Assembly: GCA_014800845.1 (NCBI GenBank)
Contig: JAAVFJ010000003.1
Span: forward strand, 89,438 to 153,437
Direction of reading: 5' to 3'
Length of the DNA stretch: 64,000 bases
From: Bacteroidales bacterium
Lineage (GTDB): Bacteria > Bacteroidota > Bacteroidia > Bacteroidales > Muribaculaceae
Shown: piece after piece, positions 56,889-64,000 of the stretch
Numbering within the stretch: position 1 is the first letter of the stretch
Layout: each line of letters begins with the position of its first letter
Made by a program: the position numbers and the translations under genes
Notes under the pieces: model-generated
Databases searched by the model: none
What the model was told of the DNA's origin: nothing
Seen by the model: only the letters and a program-made list of their open reading frames with translations

Positions 56889-57794
56889 TTATTCGGCGAA
56901 GGGCAAGTTGTCCTCGTCGTGTTCCTTTAATACTTTCATCAGATACTGACCGTACTGATTCTTTATCATGGGGAGGGCCACCTCTTCCACTTTCTCGCGT
57001 GAAATCCAGCCCTTACGGAAGGCTATCCCCTCCAGACAAGCAATCTTGAGCCCCTGCCTCTTCTCAATTACCTCCACAAAGATGGAGGCTTCGGCGAGTG
57101 AGTCATGAGTGCCGGTGTCGAGCCACGCAAATCCCCGTCCGAGTGTGAGGACACGCAGGCGGTCGCTGCCGAGATATGCTTGATTCACAGAGGTTATCTC
57201 CAGTTCGCCGCGTGCCGAGGGCTTAATCTCAGAGGCTATCTTCACCACATCGTTAGGGTAGAAATATAGCCCCACCACAGCGTAGTTAGACTTCGGGTGC
57301 TCTGGCTTCTCCTCTATGGAAAGGCATTTGCCTGAAGCGTCAAATTCCGCTACGCCATACCGCGAAGGGTCATTTACGCGATATCCGAATATGGTGGCTT
57401 CATCCAGTTTGTCGGCACTCTTCACGGCGCTCGCCAGCAGTTCCTCAAAACCGGAACCGTGGAAAATGTTGTCGCCAAGCACGAGGCACACCGAATCATT
57501 GCCTATGAAGTCTTTGCCCAGAATGAAAGCCTGCGCAAGCCCGTCGGGTGAGGGTTGTACCGTGTAGCTCAGCTTCACGCCGAAGTCGGAGCCATCGCCG
57601 AGCAGGCGGCGGAACGATGAGTGGTCCTCGGGGGTGGTGATGATGAGAATCTCCCTGATGCCGGCACGCATTAAGACCGAAATGGGATAATACACCATCG
57701 GTTTGTCATAGACGGGAAGCAGCTGCTTGCTTACGCCTTTGGTTATTGGGTAAAGGCGTGTGCCAGAGCCACCTGCAAGGACTATACCTTTCAT
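56889..57794 (-). CDS. rfbA: glucose-1-phosphate thymidylyltransferase
   Basis: [42 protein letters not shown]. Confidence 0.97.
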   Translation of the reverse strand: MKGIVLAGGSGTRLYPITKGVSKQLLPVYDKPMVYYPISVLMRAGIREILIITTPEDHSSFRRLLGDGSDFGVKLSYTVQPSPDGLAQAFILGKDFIGNDSVCLVLGDNIFHGSGFEELLASAVKSADKLDEATIFGYRVNDPSRYGVAEFDASGKCLSIEEKPEHPKSNYAVVGLYFYPNDVVKIASEIKPSARGELEITSVNQAYLGSDRLRVLTLGRGFAWLDTGTHDSLAEASIFVEVIEKRQGLKIACLEGIAFRKGWISREKVEEVALPMIKNQYGQYLMKVLKEHDEDNLPFAE

Positions 57795-57850
57795 GATTTA
57801 TGTGAGTGTTAATGCGTTTGTGATAGGCGTAAGTGGGAAGGGGCTGGGGA

Positions 57851-59185
57851 TTATTTGCCCAATCCGTAATAAGTGAAACCGGCAGCGGTGAGTTCGGGAC
57901 GGTCGTAGATGTTTCGCCCGTCGAGCACCGGCGGGTTGAGGCAGACGGTATTCTCACGCATTGCTTTTCGCACGACGCCCCATGAGGGCATACGGAATTC
58001 CTTCCATTCCGTCACAAGCATTATAGCGTCGGCCTCCAGCGCTGCGTCGTAAATGTCGGAGGCATACTCCACCTTGTCGCCCACTATGCGTTTACATTCG
58101 TTCATAGCCACAGGGTCATAGACGCGCACGGAGCCGCCGGCTTTTATGATGCTGTCAATAAGCACCAGCGAGGGCGCCTGACGCATGTCGTCGGTCTCGG
58201 GTTTGAAAGCCAGTCCCCACAGGGCAATCCGTTTGCCGGTGATGTCGCCGCCGAAGTGCTTCATGAGTTTGTGGAAAAGTAGATGCTTCTGAGCTTCGTT
58301 GACCTCCTCGACGGCGCGGAGTACACGCATGTCGTAGCCATGCTGATGCGCGGTGCTGATTATGGCTTTCACATCTTTGGGGAAGCAGGAGCCGCCATAA
58401 CCGCAGCCGGGATAGAGAAATTTGGTGCCTATGCGAGCGTCGCTACCTATGCCCTTGCGCACCATATCCACGTTAGCACCCACAAGGTCGCAGAGGTTTG
58501 CTATGTCGTTCATGAATGAAATGCGGGTAGCGAGCATGGCGTTGGCCGCGTATTTAATCATTTCCGCCGAGGGTATGTCGGTAATAAGCAGTCGGTCACT
58601 GGAGATGAGGAAGGGCCGATATATGCGCTTCATGAGCTGCGCTGCTCGTTCGCTGTCTACACCCACCACCACTCTGTCGGGACTCATAAAGTCCTTGATG
58701 GCTGCCCCCTCTTTCAGAAATTCGGGGTTGGAGGCCACGTCAAACTCTATTCCGCCTCGGGCCGCCTCATCGAGAGCGGAGGCCACCTCCCGGCGGACGA
58801 GCTCGGCAGTGCCCACAGGCACCGTGCTCTTGGTGACAACAAGCTTATAGCTCTGCATGCTCAGACCTATCTCCCTCGCCACTCCTAAGACATGGGTGAG
58901 GTCGGCACTCCCATCCTCGTCGGGAGGGGTGCCTACGGCGATGAAGATTACGTCGGCCTGAGCAATACCCTCAGGAAGAGAAGTAGTGAAAGCCAGGCGC
59001 CCTGCCTCATGGTTCTTTTTAACCAGAGGGGAGAGTCCCGGCTCGTAGATGGGTACGATACCTTTGCGCAGGTCTGCGATTTTCTCCCGGTTGACGTCTA
59101 CACAAGTCACCTGCATACCCATGTCAGCAAAACATGTTCCGGTGACTAAACCTACATATCCGGTGCCGATAATCGCTATATTCAT
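57851..59185 (-). CDS. UDP-glucose 6-dehydrogenase
   Basis: MNIAIIGTGYVGLVTGTCFADMG, FLYPGCGYGGSCFPKDVKAI; ORF extends to 59215. Confidence 0.95.
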   Translation of the reverse strand: MNIAIIGTGYVGLVTGTCFADMGMQVTCVDVNREKIADLRKGIVPIYEPGLSPLVKKNHEAGRLAFTTSLPEGIAQADVIFIAVGTPPDEDGSADLTHVLGVAREIGLSMQSYKLVVTKSTVPVGTAELVRREVASALDEAARGGIEFDVASNPEFLKEGAAIKDFMSPDRVVVGVDSERAAQLMKRIYRPFLISSDRLLITDIPSAEMIKYAANAMLATRISFMNDIANLCDLVGANVDMVRKGIGSDARIGTKFLYPGCGYGGSCFPKDVKAIISTAHQHGYDMRVLRAVEEVNEAQKHLLFHKLMKHFGGDITGKRIALWGLAFKPETDDMRQAPSLVLIDSIIKAGGSVRVYDPVAMNECKRIVGDKVEYASDIYDAALEADAIMLVTEWKEFRMPSWGVVRKAMRENTVCLNPPVLDGRNIYDRPELTAAGFTYYGLGK

Positions 59186-59207
59186 ACTCTTAGAAATATT
59201 GAAGAGG

Positions 59208-59241
59208 CGTGTCAAAAAAACTTTTCTGACACGCTCTCCTG
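59208..59241. terminator. GCGTGTCA...TGACACGC hairpin between wzc-like and ugd-like genes
   Basis: GCGTGTCAaAAAA..TTTTcTGACACGC. Confidence 0.5.
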
Positions 59242-59248
59242 TTTAATA

Positions 59249-61699
59249 TTATTTATCGTCGTCGTCATCGTTGATGTAATAACCGCTGTGGCCTCGGTAG
59301 CCGTAGACGTTCTTGTAGCCGTAGCGATCATTATAGTAACTCTTCGTCGGGTCTATGCCGTTGAGTATGACAGCCATGTGCGGGAGTCGGTTCTCTTTGT
59401 AGACCTCCTCAAGCTCTGACAGCATTGACTTGCTGAACAGGCCTGCACGAATCACGAAGATGGTCATGTCTGCCACGCGGGCCAAAATTGAAGTATCGGC
59501 CACGAGGTCGTAAGGCGGACAGTCAAGCACAACGTAGTCGTATTCTTTCTTCAGCTCGCTGATGAGGTTGTCGAACTCCGGGGTGAGCAGCAATTCCACG
59601 GGGTTGGGAGGAATAGCACCCACGGGGAGCACATCAACACCGAAGTGGGCATCGCTCTTCACAATCAGGTCGTGAACATTGATAGTCTTGCCCGTGAGGT
59701 AAGTAGATACACCCTGAGCTGCGTTGCCGGCATATTTAGAGAGTGAGGCACGACGAAGGTCGACGTCAACCACCACCACTTTCTTGCCCTTGAGCGCGAG
59801 GGATTTGGCCAGGTTCATTGAGATGAATGTCTTACCGGAACCGGGGTTGAACGAGGTGAGCATGATTACTTCTGACTGGTCTTCGCGACCTAAGGTCATG
59901 AAGTCGAGCTGAGTACGTATCATGCGGAATGCCTCATTGATATAGCTTCGTGAGCGCTCCTTCACCACAATCTCAAGCTCGGCATCATCAGCCTTACGAG
60001 AGTTGGGGTGCAGCAAGCGGCGAATGGTCCATTTGCGCTTTTTGCGCTTGGGCGAAAGGGGCATCTCGCCAAGGAAGGGCACAGACAGATTAGCCAGGTC
60101 ACTCTTGCGGGTCACAGTGGTGTTGAACTGCATCATCAGGAAGATGATTGCCAGGGGGATGAGCATGCCGACAAGGATACCGGTGCCGAGTGCCTTGGTG
60201 AGCTGCATCTGGTTAGAGCTGCTTGCCGAGGCGGGGCGGAGCACTCGGATATTGTTGGCGGTCACCATGCGTGAGAGCTCTGTCTCCTCGCGCTTCTGCA
60301 ACAGATAGAGGTAGAGGTTTTCCTTTACTTTCTGCTGGCGCTCGATTGAGAGAATCTGTTTCTCCTGAGCGGGCACGGAGCTTGCTTTGCTGCCGAAATT
60401 GCTGCTTCGGCCGGCGGCGCGGCTTATCTGAATCTGATAGTTGGAGATTACGTTGCTGAGACTCTGGAGAATCAGCGCACGGTTGGAAGCGAGGTCGCTG
60501 TTCATCTGCGCTATTACGGGGTTGGCGGAAGTTGAATTCTGCAGCAGGTTGTCGCGCTTAATGAGCATCTTGTTGTATTCCTGAATCTGCGCTTCAATAG
60601 AGCCGGAAGCACCTGTGTTAGCGGGGATAAGACCGTCGGGGTTGCTGGTGATGTGGTCACGCAGGAACTTGGCGATGCTGAGCTGAGTGGTCACCTCATA
60701 GGCCTGAGCGTCATAATTCATGGACTGACCATAGAGCGAAGAGGCAGCGCTGGCTATGTCACCGGTGGGGGTAGAGCTCTTCACGTTAGATATGTCAGTG
60801 TCAATGCCGTTCAGGTCCTTTTCGATTACGGCCAGACGCTCGTTGATGAACTTGGCGGTGTTGGCAGCAGAGCGGTTTTGCTCCTCAACCCACATCTCAT
60901 TGTAAGCCTCAACCAGAGCGTTTACCACAGCGTTGGCGCGAGCACGGTTGATGTCGGTGTAGGAGATGGTCATGATTGAGCTGTAATTCTCGGGCATGCT
61001 GGTATTGACAGACTGTGACATGGAATTGGCCATAGCAGCCACAGGCACTCTGCGCACATAAAGCACCTCGGGGAAGTTGCTGTAATCGGATGCGGCCGAG
61101 ATAGATACCTTGCCCAGAGGGGTGTTGACCACCGAGCCGACAGGGATGCGAAGCGGTTTGCTCTCAATGATTGTGCCGTTGAGCATGAAGTCCGTGGCAA
61201 TCAGGTGATTGTCTCCGCTTTTTCTCAGAGTGAGCGCCACGCTTTCATCCTTGGGGCTGTCAAGGAAGCCGACTATCACGGGCATATCGCCATAGAGGTC
61301 CACCTGATGACCGAAGCCGTCGGTGGTGTAGGTAGTATTGAGGTTAAGGCGCTCCACCACGTCAGCCATCAAAGAGGGGGAGTGGAAGATAGCCATCTCA
61401 TTGTACATGTTCACATTGCCGTTGGCAATAGTACCGAGATCCTGCAGGGCGGCCAGCGGGTTAGAGGAGCGGGCCGTGCCGGCATTTCCTGAGAGGAAGA
61501 GCACTTCGGTGGTGGAAGTGTAGACCGGAGCCTGCAGTTTGAATCGATAATAAGAGTATCCGCAGCAGATCAGTACTGAAAGTATTATCCAATACTTCGC
61601 ATTCATCACTCTGCCCAAAAATTCTCTGTAATCAAAGAATGAGGAGGCTGAGGCCTTTTCTGTGGATGATGATTCTTTTTTGTTTTCTTCTGATGCCAT
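59249..61699 (-). CDS. polysaccharide biosynthesis tyrosine autokinase (Wzc-like)
   Basis: Wzz domain; Walker A FNPGSGKTFISMNLA; Walker A' VVVDVDLRRASL; C-terminal Tyr cluster. Confidence 0.93.
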   Translation of the reverse strand: MASEENKKESSSTEKASASSFFDYREFLGRVMNAKYWIILSVLICCGYSYYRFKLQAPVYTSTTEVLFLSGNAGTARSSNPLAALQDLGTIANGNVNMYNEMAIFHSPSLMADVVERLNLNTTYTTDGFGHQVDLYGDMPVIVGFLDSPKDESVALTLRKSGDNHLIATDFMLNGTIIESKPLRIPVGSVVNTPLGKVSISAASDYSNFPEVLYVRRVPVAAMANSMSQSVNTSMPENYSSIMTISYTDINRARANAVVNALVEAYNEMWVEEQNRSAANTAKFINERLAVIEKDLNGIDTDISNVKSSTPTGDIASAASSLYGQSMNYDAQAYEVTTQLSIAKFLRDHITSNPDGLIPANTGASGSIEAQIQEYNKMLIKRDNLLQNSTSANPVIAQMNSDLASNRALILQSLSNVISNYQIQISRAAGRSSNFGSKASSVPAQEKQILSIERQQKVKENLYLYLLQKREETELSRMVTANNIRVLRPASASSSNQMQLTKALGTGILVGMLIPLAIIFLMMQFNTTVTRKSDLANLSVPFLGEMPLSPKRKKRKWTIRRLLHPNSRKADDAELEIVVKERSRSYINEAFRMIRTQLDFMTLGREDQSEVIMLTSFNPGSGKTFISMNLAKSLALKGKKVVVVDVDLRRASLSKYAGNAAQGVSTYLTGKTINVHDLIVKSDAHFGVDVLPVGAIPPNPVELLLTPEFDNLISELKKEYDYVVLDCPPYDLVADTSILARVADMTIFVIRAGLFSKSMLSELEEVYKENRLPHMAVILNGIDPTKSYYNDRYGYKNVYGYRGHSGYYINDDDDDK

Positions 61700-61766
61700 A
61701 TTAAGCTATGGGATAGTAAGGATTGCTATATATGAGGGAAATAAGCTTCGGGGGAATGTGATTCAA

Positions 61767-62588
61767 TTACTTGGTAATCACAGCGATGAGAGAGATTACA
61801 GAACCGGCAAAACCGACGAGGCCCATCCATGTACTGATTTGGCGCCACTGGTTAGCGTTATTGTCGCTTTGTGCGGCCTTCTGGCTGTTGGGGGTTACAT
61901 ATATAATGTCGTTCTGCTGAAGGTAATACACCGGTGAGTCAAAGAGGTCCTTGCTCTTCAGGTCCACTTCGTAGACTTCGCGCTTGCCGTTCTTTTCGCG
62001 GATTACGGTTATGTTGCGCTTACCGGTGATGTTGAGGTCGCCGGCATCGGCAAGTGCCTGAAGAATGGTGTACTTGTCGTCCTTAAATTCGTAGTTGTGG
62101 GGAGAAGATACGTCGCCAAGTATGGTAATCTGTGCGTTAAGGAAGCTGACTGAGACGGTGAAGTCTTTCAGCAGCCCCTCTTTCAGAATACGGCTCTTGA
62201 TGAGCGCTTCGAGCTGAGTGCGTGTGAGGCCTTCAACATGAAGTGTGCCCAGAAGAGGGAAGACGATGTTGCCCTGAGCATCAACACGATAGCCATAGTC
62301 GCGCTTCTGAGACGCAGAGTTTGAAGTGGAGCCCATTCCGGTCATGTCAGAAGTGATAGTACCCGGCTGCAGATTGAAAAGAGTGCCCAGTTCGGGGTCT
62401 TTAGTGGTGACAACTATGCTCAGCAAGTCATCGGGTTCAATGAGAAGACCCATAGGGGAGGATGCTTGTGACACAGTTCCCGGCACAATGTCCTGCATGT
62501 ATTGCACCTCTTTGGGCGCTTTGCATGAAGTGAGAGTGAAAGCTGCCAGGAGAATGGCGGTCATGACGTGTAGGGCGTTACGCTTCAT
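61767..62588 (-). CDS. polysaccharide export outer membrane lipoprotein (Wza-like)
   Basis: Lipobox LTSCKAP; poly_export/SLBB region VDAQGNIVFPLLGTLHVEGLTRTQLEALIKSRI. Confidence 0.9.
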   Translation of the reverse strand: MKRNALHVMTAILLAAFTLTSCKAPKEVQYMQDIVPGTVSQASSPMGLLIEPDDLLSIVVTTKDPELGTLFNLQPGTITSDMTGMGSTSNSASQKRDYGYRVDAQGNIVFPLLGTLHVEGLTRTQLEALIKSRILKEGLLKDFTVSVSFLNAQITILGDVSSPHNYEFKDDKYTILQALADAGDLNITGKRNITVIREKNGKREVYEVDLKSKDLFDSPVYYLQQNDIIYVTPNSQKAAQSDNNANQWRQISTWMGLVGFAGSVISLIAVITK

Positions 62589-62823
62589 ATATTTCCGGAA
62601 TTAAATCAGTAGAGTGTAACTCTTTGATTGTTAATGCGATATTAGTTTTTAATCATGCTTGGACCGGCGTGATTTCAAAGAGCTGAAATCTTAGGACACG
62701 GTTTTGGGCGCAAAATTAGCAAAAAAATCGCAGAAAATTTGTAACTTCGCCAAAAATTTTGGTGCTAATTGATTGAAGCAGGTATGACGCTTTCGGTTGG
62801 TAGTACCTGAAAATAATGATATT

Positions 62824-63258
62824 ATGGCGAAAATAGCATTTGCCGGGGATCATGCCGGCTATGAATTGAAGAAACATCTCATGGATCGGGCCGTATCTAT
62901 GGGATATGAGGTAAAGGATTTCGGTACCTTCAGCGAGGACTCATGCGATTATCCTGACTATGCTCACCCTGCAGCCGAGGCTGTGGAGAGTGGCGACTGC
63001 GACTTTGGGATTGCTATGTGCGGCACCGGCAATGGTATCCAGATGACGCTTAACAAGCATCAGGGCATTCGCGCGGCACTCTGCTGGCAGCCCGAACTGG
63101 CTGTGTTGGCAAAGGAGCATAACAATGCCAATATACTTGTGCTCCCCGCCCGCTTTATCACTCGCGAGATGGCCGATAAGATTATGGACGCCTATCTGGA
63201 GGCAAAGTTTGAGGGTGGCCGCCACCAGCGCCGCATCGACAAGATACCCGTGAAGTAA
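62824..63258 (+). CDS. rpiB: ribose 5-phosphate isomerase B
   Basis: MAKIAFAGDHAGYELKKHLMDRA, GIAMCGTGNGIQMTLNKHQGIRAALCW; ORF opens at 62797. Confidence 0.95.
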   Translation: MAKIAFAGDHAGYELKKHLMDRAVSMGYEVKDFGTFSEDSCDYPDYAHPAAEAVESGDCDFGIAMCGTGNGIQMTLNKHQGIRAALCWQPELAVLAKEHNNANILVLPARFITREMADKIMDAYLEAKFEGGRHQRRIDKIPVK

Positions 63259-63644
63259 TGCCGCTGCTTTATATTCAGCTGAGAAACGTAAGGTTTTACG
63301 CTTACCACGGCGTGGGGGAGCAAGAGACCAGGGTTGGCGCAGAATATGTGGTCAACCTGAAGGCCGGGCTCCCTATGCCTCCTGGATGTTTCTCAGACAA
63401 TGTGGCGCAAACGCTGAATTATGCCGAGCTTTATGAGGAGGTAAGGCGAGAGTTTGAGAAACCTTGCCGCCTCATAGAGCATCTGGCCACAAATATAGCC
63501 GCAGCTTTGGCTCGACGCTTTGAGGAACTTGAAAGGCTTGAAATTGAGATTGTTAAGGTTCATCCGCCTATTCCCGGTTTTACAGGTTCGGCTGCGGTCG
63601 AGATTTTTTTTGAAAAAAAGGAGCTCAAAAATTTGGTCAACTGA
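63258..63644 (+). CDS. folB: dihydroneopterin aldolase
   Basis: IQLRNVRFYAYHGVGEQETRVGAEYVVNL; short fit to FolB family. Confidence 0.9.
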   Translation: MPLLYIQLRNVRFYAYHGVGEQETRVGAEYVVNLKAGLPMPPGCFSDNVAQTLNYAELYEEVRREFEKPCRLIEHLATNIAAALARRFEELERLEIEIVKVHPPIPGFTGSAAVEIFFEKKELKNLVN

Positions 63645-63747
63645 AAATTTAGCAGTAATTTTGCAGCGTCAAAACAGAAGTGCTTAACTTCAAGTTTAAG
63701 GTAAGCGTTTTGATAATAGTTTTGATTTTTGAGTTGATAAGAGTAAT

Positions 63748-63821
63748 GGTTCGCTAGCTCAACTGAATAGAGCATCTGACTACGGATCAGAAGGTTACAG
63801 GTTTGAATCCTGTGCGAATCA
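63748..63821 (+). tRNA. tRNA-Arg(ACG), CCA not encoded
   Basis: Cloverleaf: acceptor GGTTCGC/GCGAATC, anticodon stem TCTGA-CTACGGA-TCAGA, T-loop GGTTTGAATCC. Confidence 0.9.
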
Positions 63822-63832
63822 CAGTAAAACCC

Positions 63833-63869
63833 AGGAGTTGGAAGCAGTCAAAAGCTTCCAACTCCTTTT
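63833..63869 (+). terminator. hairpin terminator after tRNA-Arg
   Basis: Perfect 13-bp stem AGGAGTTGGAAGC...GCTTCCAACTCCT then TTT. Confidence 0.75.
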
Positions 63870-64000
63870 GTATAAGCGAGTTATTTAGGGTTCATATTGT
63901 ATATTAGGGCTCAGTAGAAAATCAATGGGGATAAGCAAAAAGATTTGCGATACGGAAAAGGAAGAACTTCCTGTCAGCCACACCTCTGAGATTAGCACGG

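Noticed and set aside
63925-64000. Truncated ORF at the right end
   Set aside because: Only about 25 codons visible and no family recognised; not reported as a CDS.

Overview
This window looks like Bacteroidales chromosome, with Muribaculaceae-like gene content (my inference). Supporting signs are TAnnTTTG promoters, an LpxC/FabZ fusion, a DAHP synthase/chorismate mutase fusion, a serine palmitoyltransferase-like enzyme, and several secreted proteins with T9SS-like C-termini. About 45 protein-coding genes can be supported. They include pta, a secreted GH13 amylase, an LptF/G-type permease, grpE-dnaJ, ispE, an MntA-HepT toxin-antitoxin pair, MATE, an ECF-type sigma factor, apbE, a PfpI/DJ-1 protein, a large alpha-2-macroglobulin, a BlaI-BlaR1 type pair, a Crp/Fnr regulator, the lpxD-lpxC/fabZ-lpxA operon, a TamL-like protein, and an exopolysaccharide export/precursor operon (wza-wzc-ugd-rfbA-rfbC-rfbB). 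RNA genes are RNase P RNA and tRNA-Arg(ACG). The most unusual signal is non-coding. Five G-rich arrays with a roughly 7-nt period occur in intergenic DNA. At the four sites where the adjacent gene end is visible, the array starts at or overlaps the stop codon and its G-rich strand is the coding strand. Two of these sites (about 36.94-37.14 kb and 50.57-50.74 kb) share a larger diverged composite element: a long hairpin, a conserved GGGGAAYAAGTTAAMAT tail, about 80 nt of spacer, then a heptamer array ending at a stop codon. This composite is the best candidate for an undescribed element. No CRISPR array, transposase or prophage was seen. All functional assignments come from reading the sequence and translations; no database search was run.
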